A DNA stretch of 64,000 nucleotides from DASSUW01 sp963844205 (GCA_963844205.1 CAWJNK010000014.1:124001-188000), one strand, 5' to 3'; counted from the stretch's first letter, positions 27,040 through 35,155 are shown. Notes: a model not told the origin generated them from the sequence alone. Numbers and translations are program-made.

Positions 27040-27327
27040 TCAGAAATCCTCGCCGTGGCCGCGCTGGAAGCGCCGCTCGCGCTTGTAGCCGAGCAGGCCG
27101 CCGCGGTCGTCGAGCTGGACGATGTACGTGGCCATCACGTCGGTGGTGTTGGGGACGCGCTCGAGCTCGCAGACGTCGACGGACACCAGCCACGACTCGC
27201 CGTCCCACTGGAAGCCGCTCACCGACTCGGGGGGATAGCCGGTCAAGTCCTCGATCGTGTCCTTGGCCGCGAGAGTCAGGTCGCGGGCCGACATGCGCCC
27301 ATCGCTGCCTTCGTTCGTTTCAGCCAT
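27040..27327 (-). CDS. gvpO: Gas vesicle protein GvpO
   Basis: A 95-residue GvpO-family protein. It contains DTIEDLTGYPPESVSGFQWD, WLVSVDVCELERVPNTTDVM and YIVQLDDRGGLLGYKRERRF. The unusually short acidic N-terminus contrasts with longer GvpO versions. GvpO is required for gas vesicle formation in actinobacteria and haloarchaea. It lies between gvpG and gvpJ. Confidence 0.92.
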   Translation of the reverse strand: MAETNEGSDGRMSARDLTLAAKDTIEDLTGYPPESVSGFQWDGESWLVSVDVCELERVPNTTDVMATYIVQLDDRGGLLGYKRERRFQRGHGEDF

Positions 27328-27339
27328 GGTTCGGTCCTC

Positions 27340-27570
27340 TTACCCGCGCATTGCGATCAGGCGTGCAAGGAGGATGTCTTCGGCCTCCGCCGCCTCCGCT
27401 TCGCCGATCTCGCCGGCCTCGCGCGCGCGGTCGATCTCCATCAGCTGCGCCCGCATCGTGCCCTCGTCGTTCAGCTCGGCCTCGGCTTGCTCCTGCAGCC
27501 GCTCGGCGATCCACACCGTACCGCGCACGGGGGCGAGCGGGAGCAGCAGGAGACCGGAGATCAGGCCCAC
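27340..27570 (-). CDS. gvpG: Gas vesicle protein GvpG
   Basis: A 76-residue protein with the hydrophobic start MGLISGLLLLPLAPVRGTVW followed by a charged helical hairpin (ERLQEQAEAELNDEG, MEIDRAREAGEIGEAEAAEAE), the GvpG pattern. It overlaps the 3' end of gvpF by 10 bases. GvpG interacts with GvpF/L and helps assembly. Confidence 0.9.
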   Translation of the reverse strand: MGLISGLLLLPLAPVRGTVWIAERLQEQAEAELNDEGTMRAQLMEIDRAREAGEIGEAEAAEAEDILLARLIAMRG

Positions 27571-28295
27571 GCCCGCGTCCCCGCGTTCTCGCCGGTGAAG
27601 CTGTACGGAGGCAGCGGGCCGACGTACCGCAGGCGGATCCGGCCCTCGAGCTCGCGACCGAGCGCGCTCACGGCCTCGCTGAACGCGTCGATGCGGTCTT
27701 CGGCGACCAGGAACGCGGCGCTGACCGCGGATTCGGGCGCGGACTGCGGCTCGAGCCGTGCCGCGAGCGCATGCGGCTCCAGCCGCTCCATGATCGCGTG
27801 CGCGTCGTGCTCGCGAACGCGTTCGACCTCGGCGGCGACAAGCCGGCCGAGCTCGATGCGCTTGTAGTACGTCGCCGCCTCGGGCAGGCCCGTCACCTCG
27901 CGGCGCAGGCGCGCGATGGTTGGCGAGCCCGCGACCACGCTCGCCATCAGCGCGTCCTCCTCGTACGTGCCCTTGACGCTGAGCTGCACTTTCCCGGCCA
28001 TGTCCGCGAGCGTCGCGGCGAGGTCGTCATGGCTCGGCTCGAGGAACTCGGTCACGACCGCATCGTCGTCGGCCATCACGGTGCCGAAGCGGACCGGGAG
28101 CACGGTCGTGCTCGCGCCCGCCTGGTCCAGCACGCGCCAGTGCGCGCGCAGGACGCTGACGGCCCGCAGGTCGGCCGGGTCGATGTCGCTCACGATTGCG
28201 GCGACCTCCCCATGGGCGATCAGGCGAACGCCCTCCTCGGTGAGCTTGGGCTTCGCCGACGCGGGCACGACTCCGTAGACGTGGACCTCACTCAT
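27561..28295 (-). CDS. gvpF: Gas vesicle protein GvpF
   Basis: A 244-residue GvpF/L-family protein. ATG 28295 (start MSEVHVYGVVP) is chosen as the family start; the frame is open further upstream but only within gvpA. Conserved blocks include TTVLPVRFGTVMADDDAV, YYKRIELGRLVAAEVERVREHD and the closing VGPLPPYSFTGE. It directly follows gvpA with an 8-base overlap, the arrangement expected for gvpF. Confidence 0.92.
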   Translation of the reverse strand: MSEVHVYGVVPASAKPKLTEEGVRLIAHGEVAAIVSDIDPADLRAVSVLRAHWRVLDQAGASTTVLPVRFGTVMADDDAVVTEFLEPSHDDLAATLADMAGKVQLSVKGTYEEDALMASVVAGSPTIARLRREVTGLPEAATYYKRIELGRLVAAEVERVREHDAHAIMERLEPHALAARLEPQSAPESAVSAAFLVAEDRIDAFSEAVSALGRELEGRIRLRYVGPLPPYSFTGENAGTRAWA

Positions 28296-28734
28296 CCTCG
28301 CCCTCGCGACGGCGAGACCGCGACGAGGATGAAGACCGCCGGCGTGAGCGGCTCCGCTCGCGATCATCGTCGCCGCCATCGTCGTCGTCGTCACCGCCGC
28401 CGATGCCCAGCTTCTCCTTGACGCCGTCGACCGCGCCCTTGGTCTTGGACCGGGCGCCGCTCTCGGTCATGCCCTCGACGAGCTCCGGCAGGCCCTGGGA
28501 ATCGTCGGACTCCTGCAGGTTCATGCGGCCGACAGCCTCGGCGAAGCGCAGGTACGTGTCGACGCTCGCGATCACGATCCGGGCGTCGATGGTGAGGATC
28601 TCGATGCCGATCAGCGACACGCGCACGTACGCGTCGATCACCAGCCCCTTGTCGAGGATGATGTCGATGACATCCGCGAGTCCGCTGGGGCGCGGGCGCT
28701 CCATGTACCCGCCTCCGCGCTGTGCTACGGCCAT
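28288..28734 (-). CDS. gvpA: Gas vesicle structural protein GvpA with long charged tail
   Basis: Residues about 15-75 are a canonical GvpA core (GLADVIDIILDKGLVIDAYV, SLIGIEILTIDARIVIASVD), the wall-forming protein. Canonical GvpA is about 70-75 residues, whereas this one has 148. The extra half contains a Gly/Asp run (GGGDDDDDGGDDD) and ends in a Ser/Arg-rich segment (RSRSRRRSSSSSRSRRR). Actinobacterial GvpA proteins are often longer than cyanobacterial ones, but the RS-like ending is notable. AGGAGA precedes the ATG. The ATG is followed by a second in-frame ATG at codon 11. Confidence 0.93.
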   Translation of the reverse strand: MAVAQRGGGYMERPRPSGLADVIDIILDKGLVIDAYVRVSLIGIEILTIDARIVIASVDTYLRFAEAVGRMNLQESDDSQGLPELVEGMTESGARSKTKGAVDGVKEKLGIGGGDDDDDGGDDDRERSRSRRRSSSSSRSRRREGEDE

Positions 28735-28759
28735 GTCGTTCTCCTGTCGCTAGAGGGGC

Positions 28760-28984
28760 TCATTCCTCCTCCGTCTCCTGGCTGGGCACCGGCTGCTCGG
28801 ATCGCTGCATGAGGTGCGTCCGGATGTGCGCGCGGTTCCTCGCGAGCGCACGCGAGATCTCGGTCTTGCGGATCCCGTGCAGGTAGCCGATGCACCAGTC
28901 GAGCTGCTGGAGCGCGTCCTCCGCTGCCTGGCGGTAGCGCTCCGTTTCCTCGTTTCGGTTGCCGTTGTCGCTGTCCTTGGCCAT
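28760..28984 (-). CDS. Conserved-looking small protein of the gas vesicle cluster
   Basis: A 74-residue hydrophilic, mostly helical protein: acidic start (NGNRNEETERYR), then AAEDALQQLDWCIGYLHGIRK and ISRALARNRAHIR. No known Gvp family could be named with confidence. The tight spacing on both sides (12 and 25 bases) and shared strand put it in the gas vesicle operon, just ahead of gvpA. Confidence 0.7.
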   Translation of the reverse strand: MAKDSDNGNRNEETERYRQAAEDALQQLDWCIGYLHGIRKTEISRALARNRAHIRTHLMQRSEQPVPSQETEEE

Positions 28985-28996
28985 CGCAGGTCACGT

Positions 28997-29839
28997 TCAC
29001 GTGCTGACGGGAGACCGCGAGCGGCTCGGACGGCTCGGCAGGTCGACCGGCGGCGCGTCCTCCGGGTCGCGCTTGGCGTGGGCGGGCGGTCGCCGCGACG
29101 GCGTCTCGTCCTCGTCGTCCTCGTCCTCGAAGTCCTCGTCCTCGAAGTCCTCGTCCTCCTCGGCACGCGGCTCCTCGTCCTCGTCGGGCTCCTCGTCCTC
29201 GAAGTCCTCGTCCTCCTCAGCGCGAGGCTCGTCGTCCTCCTCGGGCTCTTCGTCCTCGAAGTCCTCGTCCTCCTCAGCACGAGGCTCGTCGTCCTCCTCG
29301 GGCTCTTCGTCCTCGAAGTCCTCGTCCTCCTCAGCACGAGGCTCGTCGTCCTCCTCGGGCTCCTCATCCTCGAAGTCCTCGTCCTCCTCAGCACGAGGCT
29401 CGTCGTCCTCCTCGGGCTCCTCATCCTCGAAGTCCTCGTCCTCCTCAGCACGAGGCTCGTCGTCCTCCTCGGGCTCCTCATCCTCGAAGTCCTCGTCCTC
29501 CTCAGCACGAGGCTCGTCGTCCTCCTCGTCCTCGAAGTCCTCGTCCTCCTCGGCACGCGGCTCCTCGTCCTCCTCGTCCTCGAAGTCCTCGTCCTCCTCG
29601 GCACGCGGCTCGTCCTCCGCCCCATCCGATCCGAAGCGCTCGCGGATGAAGCGGCGGCCGTTGTAGGCGGCCTTGCCGGCGGTGTAGATCACCGCGCCCG
29701 TTGCGACCGCACGCACGCCGGTGAGCCCGGGCTTGCGCTTGGCCTCCTCCTTGCGGTCGTCGAGTGCCGAGGCGAGCGCCGTGAGCGCGACCTTGCGCAC
29801 GTCGTCCATCGTCGCCTTGTTTTTCGTTGACAAGCGCAT
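28997..29839 (-). CDS. Acidic tandem-repeat protein of the gas vesicle cluster
   Basis: A 280-residue protein. Residues about 10-70 are basic and contain one short hydrophobic helix (GVRAVATGAVIYTAGKAAYN). Residues about 75-245 are tandem Glu/Asp repeats, the perfect unit being 19 residues and containing EPRAEEDEDFEDEEPEEDD, giving an extreme negative charge. The end turns basic and Pro/Ser/Arg-rich (PSRPSRSRSPVST). AGGAGG precedes the ATG. Function unknown; it may bind the Ser/Arg-rich tails of GvpA and the SRPBCC protein (inference). Confidence 0.8.
   Translation of the reverse strand: MRLSTKNKATMDDVRKVALTALASALDDRKEEAKRKPGLTGVRAVATGAVIYTAGKAAYNGRRFIRERFGSDGAEDEPRAEEDEDFEDEEDEEPRAEEDEDFEDEEDDEPRAEEDEDFEDEEPEEDDEPRAEEDEDFEDEEPEEDDEPRAEEDEDFEDEEPEEDDEPRAEEDEDFEDEEPEEDDEPRAEEDEDFEDEEPEEDDEPRAEEDEDFEDEEPDEDEEPRAEEDEDFEDEDFEDEDDEDETPSRRPPAHAKRDPEDAPPVDLPSRPSRSRSPVST
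29227..29511 (-). repeat. 57-bp tandem repeat array (minisatellite) in the acidic protein
   Basis: GCTCGTCGTCCTCCTCGGGC starts at 29227, 29284, 29341, 29398 and 29455, a strict 57-base period (19 codons), with only synonymous-looking changes (CTCTTCG versus CTCCTCA). Partial and shorter units flank it on both sides (about 29110-29226 and 29512-29610). Slippage between such units would change protein length in frame. Confidence 0.9.
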
Positions 29840-29854
29840 GCCTGCCTCCTCTCG

Positions 29855-29989
29855 CTAGCTCCGCATTACTCGGTACGTGAGCGCCGCGACCGCGGCGCCT
29901 GCCGCGAGCGCGGCGAGCGCCGACTGCAGCACCGAAGGCTTGTCGCCCTGCGCGCGCTTCGCAATCGCCTTCTTGAGCACACCCGACAT
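29855..29989 (-). CDS. 44-residue single-helix membrane protein
   Basis: A short frame starting MSGVLKKAIAKRAQGDKPSV and continuing with one hydrophobic helix (LQSALAALAAGAAVAALTY) ending VMRS. It lies 14 bases downstream of the SRPBCC gene and 15 bases before the acidic protein gene, same strand, so it belongs to the operon. The start is not strongly supported by a ribosome-binding site. Its amphipathic/hydrophobic build could allow attachment to membranes or vesicle surfaces. Confidence 0.6.
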   Translation of the reverse strand: MSGVLKKAIAKRAQGDKPSVLQSALAALAAGAAVAALTYRVMRS

Positions 29990-30003
29990 CGAGTCGCCGA
30001 TCG

Positions 30004-31239
30004 TCAGCTGCGACGCGCGGGCTTGCGCTTCGCCGAGCTGCTCGAATCGCCGCCGCGGGAGCGGCTGCTCGACGAGCTCGAGCTCCGGCTCCGCCCGGAC
30101 GACTTCGGCTTGGACTTGGACTTGGACGAGCCGCTGCTGCTGCCCCCGGACGAGCCGCTGCCGCTGCTCCCGGACCGGCTGCTGCTGCGCGAGCGCTCGG
30201 CCTGGCGCTTGAACCGCTCGGTGCGGTTCTGACCGCCGCCGTTGCCGTTGCTGCCCTCGTCCTGCTTCTCGTCGGACTCGGACTCGTTCTCGTCGTCGTC
30301 CTCGTCCTCGTCGTACAGATCCTCGATGTCCGCGTAGTCGCGCTTCTTGTCGTACGAGGCGTCGTGCTCCTCGACCAGCCGGCCGTCCTCGATCGTCCCG
30401 CGCCACGCGCCGGTCTCGAACTCGAGGATCTCGATGAACGCCTTGTAGCGATGGAGGTCGGCGCGGACCGCGCGCTTGATGTGACGCGCGCCACGGGCGA
30501 ACTTCTCGATCAGCGAGCCGGGATCGATGTCCATCGTCAGCTCGATCCGCGTCAGGCGCGGCGCGAGCTCGTGGAACGTGACGACGCCGGTGTGCGTGAT
30601 GCCCTGGGAGACCCGCCACTTGATCCGGTCGTCGGGCCGCTGCGTGATGATCTTGGCCTCGAACTCCTTGGTCTTGCCCCAGATCTTCGTGGCGAACCGG
30701 ACGGTGCAGTCGTCTTCCTGCGACACGTTCGTGACGCGGTGCATGAACTGCGGCCACTCTTCGAACTGCGTCCACTGGTTGTACGCGGTCTCGAGCGGCA
30801 CCGCGACGTCGACCGATTGCTGCACGGGCATCCGCCGGCCCTTGCCGACGCCCGGCATGCCGCCCTTGCCGCCGCCGTCGTCGTCACCACCGCCGCCGGG
30901 CAGGAGTCCACCCGCGGCCTCCTTGACCAGGCCGCCGGCGCCACCCGCCTCGTCGACCTTCGAGCTGACGCTGTCCTTCAGCTTGTCGCCGACGAAATCG
31001 CCGGCCTTGCCGGCAAGCCTGCCCGGCCCCAAGACGGTGCCGTTGCCGCGCACCGCGTCAAAGCCCTTCTTCGCGAGCGGGGCCGCCGCGGCGAGCCCCA
31101 TGCCGGCGGCCACGCCCTTCGCTCCGGAGAGCGGGCCCGACTTGCTCTTGGCTGGATTCGCGTTTCCGACGTTCTTGATGGCCTCGCGCACGACGCTTCC
31201 AAGGGCGTCGCTCACGGCATCGCTGACATCTCGAGCCAT
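30004..31239 (-). CDS. SRPBCC-fold protein of the gas vesicle cluster with acidic and Ser/Arg-rich tails
   Basis: ATG 31239 is preceded by AAGGGAG. The 411-residue protein has a Gly/Ala-rich N-terminal region with a possible hydrophobic hairpin (residues about 37-60), then a START/SRPBCC cyclase-dehydrase-like domain at about 138-275 (VDVAVPLETAYNQWTQFEEW, ATKIWGKTKEFEAKI, WRGTIEDGRL). Then comes an acidic stretch (IEDLYDEDEDDDENESESDE) and a C-terminus made almost entirely of Ser, Arg, Gly and Lys. SRPBCC proteins accompany actinobacterial gas vesicle clusters. It is the first gene of the operon; 141 bases upstream separate it from the sigma-factor gene and would hold the promoter. Confidence 0.85.
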   Translation of the reverse strand: MARDVSDAVSDALGSVVREAIKNVGNANPAKSKSGPLSGAKGVAAGMGLAAAAPLAKKGFDAVRGNGTVLGPGRLAGKAGDFVGDKLKDSVSSKVDEAGGAGGLVKEAAGGLLPGGGGDDDGGGKGGMPGVGKGRRMPVQQSVDVAVPLETAYNQWTQFEEWPQFMHRVTNVSQEDDCTVRFATKIWGKTKEFEAKIITQRPDDRIKWRVSQGITHTGVVTFHELAPRLTRIELTMDIDPGSLIEKFARGARHIKRAVRADLHRYKAFIEILEFETGAWRGTIEDGRLVEEHDASYDKKRDYADIEDLYDEDEDDDENESESDEKQDEGSNGNGGGQNRTERFKRQAERSRSSSRSGSSGSGSSGGSSSGSSKSKSKPKSSGRSRSSSSSSSRSRGGDSSSSAKRKPARRS

Positions 31240-31380
31240 CCTCGATCTCCCTTCCCAATGTTGTCCTCGTGACATTGGCGCTACCCAGCCGTGTCGTAGG
31301 CCGAAACAGCGCCGGGCGACGTCGTGACGCTGCAACGCAACGCCCAATCACGAACCGGAAAACGGGGAGTCGAGGCGCCG

Positions 31381-33042
31381 TCAGGCCGTCTGAGGACGGC
31401 CGCCGTCGCCGTCGCGGCCGTGGTCCGAGTTGGGTTCGCCCGGGTTCGAGGAGAGCGGACCAGCGGACTGCAGCGATCCGGCGTGCTCCGGTGGACCGGA
31501 CGCCGGGGCAGCGATCGAGGACTTGTCAGGCGCCGCTGGCTCCTTCGACGGCTCGGCGGCCGTGTCCGGCTTCGGCGGCTCGGCGGCCTTGTCGGGCGTC
31601 GCCGGCTGCTGCGCCTTGGGCGCGTCCGGCTGATTGCCGCCGGGCTTGGACCCTTCGGCCGGCTTCGCGCCGCGGTGCGTCGTCGACGCGTCGTCGGGCT
31701 TGTCCGGCCCGCGGCCGTGCGGCCGTTCCGCTGCGGGGCCGCGCCCGTTCGGCTCCCCCGATCTCGCCGCCGGGGCTCCGTTGCTGCGACCGTTCGTGCC
31801 AGCGGTCGCCGGCGCGGGCTCGGCGACGGCCCGGTCGCCCGCAGGCTGGTCCGGCGCCTCGCGCTCGCCGGCGTCCGCGGGTGCGCCATGCGCGTCGAGG
31901 CGCGTCACGCGCTGCGGGCCGCCCTCGGCGGCCACGATGGGCACCTTGAGCTCGCCGGTGGCCGGGCGGAACGCGTGCGCCAGCACCACCGTGTCCAACT
32001 CGCGCTGAGCCGAACGATGCTCCGCGGGCGGCCGCGACGCCGCCGCGTGCAGCGCGACCGCGAACGGGCGTGGCCGCAGAGCGCCGTTCGCGCCGGCGTT
32101 CGGCTCGCTCGGAGTCGCACTGCCGGCGATCCCGGCCACGACGAGCGCGGTGGCGACGGTCCCGCCGAGCGCGCCGGCCGTGAGCGCGGCGCCCGCGGCG
32201 CCGGGAGCGGACACGGCGCCCAGCACCAGGCGCTTGAGGCCGAAGGCCGGGAGCAGCAGGGCGGCGGCGCGGGGCCGGGCCCGCAGCTCGCCGCGGTACG
32301 CCCGACAGCCTGGGCATTCGCGGACATGGCGACGCAGGTTGGTATGTCGCAGCGCGCCGCCGGCCGTGGAGAGCTGGGCGCGGATGTCGACGCACGGCGT
32401 CTCGCGAGCGGCACGGTCGGCTGTCAGCGACGAGCGCGCCTGGAACACGAGCGCCTTCACCTTGTCGCGGTGACACCCGAGGATCCGGGCGATCTCCTCG
32501 TGCGACACGTCGCCGAGCCCGGCGAGGATCAGGGCCGCGCGCTGGTCCTCGGGCAGGCGCGTCAGGTCGGCGAACGTCGTCCGCACGTCCTCGCGCACGT
32601 CGACCTGCGAGGCCAGGCTGTCGGTGCCCCGGTCGGGCAGATCCTCGGACGGGCGTTCGCGACGGCCCCGCAGCACGGATATGCACCGATGGCGCGCGAT
32701 CGTGTACAGCCACGGTCGCAGCGCGATCGGCTTGTCGGAGCGGACGAGGTCGCAGTACGCGGCGAGGAACGTGTGCTGCACCACGTCCTCCGCGTCCGCG
32801 GACGAGCCGAGCATGCGGCGGCAGAACGCGAGCACCGGCCGGTGGTGACGGTCGAACAGCGCCTCGAATGCCCGCTCGGAACCCGCGCGGACGCTCTCCA
32901 CCAGGCGGTCGTCGGAGGCGAGCCGGAGCAGGGGGACGGGCAACAGATCCTGGTGTAAGAGAGCCGCTTCAGACCGCATGACCACAGGCAAGCATGCGGA
33001 CTCGGACGCCGAAGGTCCATTGGACGAATGGCTAGTCCGCAT
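31381..33042 (-). CDS. ECF-like sigma factor fused to zinc-finger (zf-HC2) and membrane/Pro-rich tail
   Basis: ATG 33042 is preferred because GAGAGG precedes it (ATG 33078 and 32979 are alternatives). Region 2 is at about 45-125 (ESVRAGSERAFEALFDRHHR, AEDVVQHTFLAAYCD). Region 4 is at about 150-215 (LPEDQRAALILAGLGDVSHE, IARILGCHRDKVKALVFQAR). A zf-HC2 motif follows (HVRECPGCRAYRGEL), then one hydrophobic helix (GALGGTVATALVVAGIAG), then about 240 residues rich in Pro/Ala/Gly/Glu. Joining sigma and anti-sigma-like modules in one chain suggests a membrane-tethered factor released by a signal; that is inference. It lies upstream of the gas vesicle operon on the same strand. Confidence 0.85.
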   Translation of the reverse strand: MRTSHSSNGPSASESACLPVVMRSEAALLHQDLLPVPLLRLASDDRLVESVRAGSERAFEALFDRHHRPVLAFCRRMLGSSADAEDVVQHTFLAAYCDLVRSDKPIALRPWLYTIARHRCISVLRGRRERPSEDLPDRGTDSLASQVDVREDVRTTFADLTRLPEDQRAALILAGLGDVSHEEIARILGCHRDKVKALVFQARSSLTADRAARETPCVDIRAQLSTAGGALRHTNLRRHVRECPGCRAYRGELRARPRAAALLLPAFGLKRLVLGAVSAPGAAGAALTAGALGGTVATALVVAGIAGSATPSEPNAGANGALRPRPFAVALHAAASRPPAEHRSAQRELDTVVLAHAFRPATGELKVPIVAAEGGPQRVTRLDAHGAPADAGEREAPDQPAGDRAVAEPAPATAGTNGRSNGAPAARSGEPNGRGPAAERPHGRGPDKPDDASTTHRGAKPAEGSKPGGNQPDAPKAQQPATPDKAAEPPKPDTAAEPSKEPAAPDKSSIAAPASGPPEHAGSLQSAGPLSSNPGEPNSDHGRDGDGGRPQTA

Positions 33043-33182
33043 GGCGCCTCTCAGAACCGGTTTCGGGTGCGTCCGCATTCTTGGGGAAGCACCAGAACCC
33101 GGACGATAGCTCGCACGTCGCGAGGTTTGGATGAAGACATCTCCAACCGCGTGGTCACACGCGCGTTACTCTTCCCGAAAGG

Positions 33183-33208
33183 GCAGCCGGCCCCAAGGGG
33201 CCGGCTGC
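33183..33208 (+). promoter_or_regulatory. Hairpin in the leader of the LVIvd/PA gene
   Basis: GCAGCCGGCCCC pairs perfectly with GGGGCCGGCTGC (12 bp, loop AA), followed by GGATTTTC. It ends 25 bases before the GTG start at 33234. With the trailing T run it has the form of an intrinsic terminator placed inside a leader, so it may be an attenuator, unless transcription starts within it. Confidence 0.55.
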
Positions 33209-33233
33209 GGATTTTCAAGACGGGGAGTAGAGG

Positions 33234-35147
33234 GTGAATCGACGCTTTGCTGCGCTGGCGGCCATGGCTGCCGTTGGCGCGCTCTTGCTCGCGGGGGGGA
33301 CCGCGGGTGCGCATCCCATCGGCGGAACGGCGGATGACAGCTGGATCAACTCCGGTCTCGGTGTGCACTGGAAGTCGCACGGCGCGGCCGGCAGTGTGAC
33401 CGGCCGCAACACCGTGCCGGCCCAGGCCAAGGGCCTGAACCTGGTCGGCAAGTTCGACCTCGGCGGGAAGCTCGGCGGCGAGGGCCGCGTGGCCGATGTC
33501 TCGGCCAAGGGCAACTACGCCTACCTGACGATGTTCTACGAGCCTGCGTGCGGCCGCGGCGGCGTCCAGATCGTGGACATCAGCAACCCAGCCAGCCCGA
33601 AGGCGGCCGGCTACGTCCCGAGCCACGTCGACACGTACTCGGGCGAGGGCTCGCAGGTCGTGTCCCTGAACACGCCGTCGTACAAGGGCGACCTGCTCGT
33701 GTACCAGAACGAGTGGTGCCCGGGCACGACCAACGGCGTCGGCGGCATCACGCTCGTCGACGTGACGAACCCGCGCCAGCCCAAGAAGCTGGTCGAGGGC
33801 GCCGGCGACTTCACGAAGAAGGACGGCAGCCAGAGCGGCGGCGTGCCGCAGACGAAGGCCAACCAGACGCACTCCGCGTTCGCGTGGGAGCAGCGGGACT
33901 CGGCCGGCCGCAAGACCGGCAAGGTCTACGTCGTGCTCGTCGACGACCTCGAGGAGCCGGACGTCGACATCCTCGACATCACGAACCCGAGCAAGCCGGC
34001 GGTCGTCTCCGAGACGAACCTCGACCAGTTCGCCCAGACCGGTCCGGGCCGGCCGCACGGCGACGCCGTGTTCAGCCACGACATGATCGTCAAGCACATC
34101 AACGGGCGCGACGTCATGCTCATGTCCTACTGGGACGGCGGCTACGTCACGCTCGACGTGACCGACCCGGCCAGCCCCAAGCCGCTGTCCGACACGGACT
34201 TCGCGGCGGCGGATCCGGCGCGCACGCCGTTCGGGCAGACGATCACGCCGGAGGGCAACGCGCACGAGGCGGAGTTCACGAACGACAACAAGTACTTCTT
34301 CGCGACGGACGAGGACTTCAACCCGTACCGCGTCCAGGCCACCTTCAAGGGCGGCCCGGCGGCGGGCCAGACGTTCACCGCCATCCAGGGCTCGGCCACG
34401 AAGCCGGTCAACAAGGACAACCCGCTGTCGGGTGACACGCGGTTCCTCGGCCTCGGCTGCGACCCGGTGCCCGCTGCGAACGGCGACCTCATCGCAGTCG
34501 TCGAGCGCGGCGTGTGCGACTTCCAGGTCAAGCTGAACAACATCGTCGCCGCGGGCTACAAGGGCCTGATCGTGTTCAACCGGACGGGTCAGGACGGCTG
34601 CGAGACGCTGGTGACGATGCTCGCGGAGTCGGCCACGACGCCGGCGATCTTCGTCTCGCGCAAGGACGGCTTCCGCCTCCTCGGCGTCGAACCGGGCACC
34701 GACTACACGTGCGACAGCACCGCGACCGCCGGTGGCACGCCCACGCCGGCCGGCCCGTCCGTCCCGGTGGACATGTCCGCCGTGTTCGACGGCTGGGGCT
34801 ACACGCACATGTACAAGACGAACCTGACCCCGGGCGCGAAGATGCAGGAGATCGACATCTACGCGCCGCCGGAGGGCCAGAGCGAGGCGTTCGCCGAGAA
34901 CTTCGGCGACATGACGGTCCACGAGGTCGCCACCGACCCCGACGCCAAGCTCGTCTACGTCTCCCACTACGCGCTCGGCATGCGCGTGCTGAGCTACAAC
35001 GACGGCGGCCTCAAGGAGGTCGGCGCGTTCGTCGAGCAGGGCGGCTCCAACTACTGGGGCGTCGAGGTCCACCGCCTCGGCGGCACGAAGTACATCCTGG
35101 GCTCCGACCGCGATCGCGGGCTCCGGATCTTCACGTTCAAGCCCTGA
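33234..35147 (+). CDS. Secreted LVIvd-repeat protein with PA domain
   Basis: GTG 33234 follows GGGGAG, and a signal peptide begins there (NRRFAALAAMAAVGALLLAG). The 637-residue protein has LVIvd blades (GVQIVDISNPASPKAAGYV, ITLVDVTNPRQPKKLVEG, YVTLDVTDPASPKPL). An inserted PA (protease-associated) domain spans about 400-485 (VERGVCDFQVKLNNIVAAGY, KGLIVFNRTG). The C-terminal blades resume with MRVLSYNDGGLKEVGAF and LRIFTFKP. The PA insert suggests binding of peptides or surface ligands. Function unproven. Confidence 0.88.
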   Translation: MNRRFAALAAMAAVGALLLAGGTAGAHPIGGTADDSWINSGLGVHWKSHGAAGSVTGRNTVPAQAKGLNLVGKFDLGGKLGGEGRVADVSAKGNYAYLTMFYEPACGRGGVQIVDISNPASPKAAGYVPSHVDTYSGEGSQVVSLNTPSYKGDLLVYQNEWCPGTTNGVGGITLVDVTNPRQPKKLVEGAGDFTKKDGSQSGGVPQTKANQTHSAFAWEQRDSAGRKTGKVYVVLVDDLEEPDVDILDITNPSKPAVVSETNLDQFAQTGPGRPHGDAVFSHDMIVKHINGRDVMLMSYWDGGYVTLDVTDPASPKPLSDTDFAAADPARTPFGQTITPEGNAHEAEFTNDNKYFFATDEDFNPYRVQATFKGGPAAGQTFTAIQGSATKPVNKDNPLSGDTRFLGLGCDPVPAANGDLIAVVERGVCDFQVKLNNIVAAGYKGLIVFNRTGQDGCETLVTMLAESATTPAIFVSRKDGFRLLGVEPGTDYTCDSTATAGGTPTPAGPSVPVDMSAVFDGWGYTHMYKTNLTPGAKMQEIDIYAPPEGQSEAFAENFGDMTVHEVATDPDAKLVYVSHYALGMRVLSYNDGGLKEVGAFVEQGGSNYWGVEVHRLGGTKYILGSDRDRGLRIFTFKP

Positions 35148-35155
35148 CGCATCGA

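Noticed and set aside
29200..29620. Regular repeats that could be mistaken for a CRISPR array
   Set aside because: The units are head-to-tail with no unique spacers, keep codon phase, and encode Glu/Asp repeats inside the gas vesicle operon. No cas genes are near.
28814..29830. Hydrophobic Leu/Val repeat frame opposite the acidic repeats
   Set aside because: It is the reverse complement of Glu/Asp codons, which necessarily reads as Leu/Val/Phe. The minus-strand gene has a ribosome-binding site and operon context.
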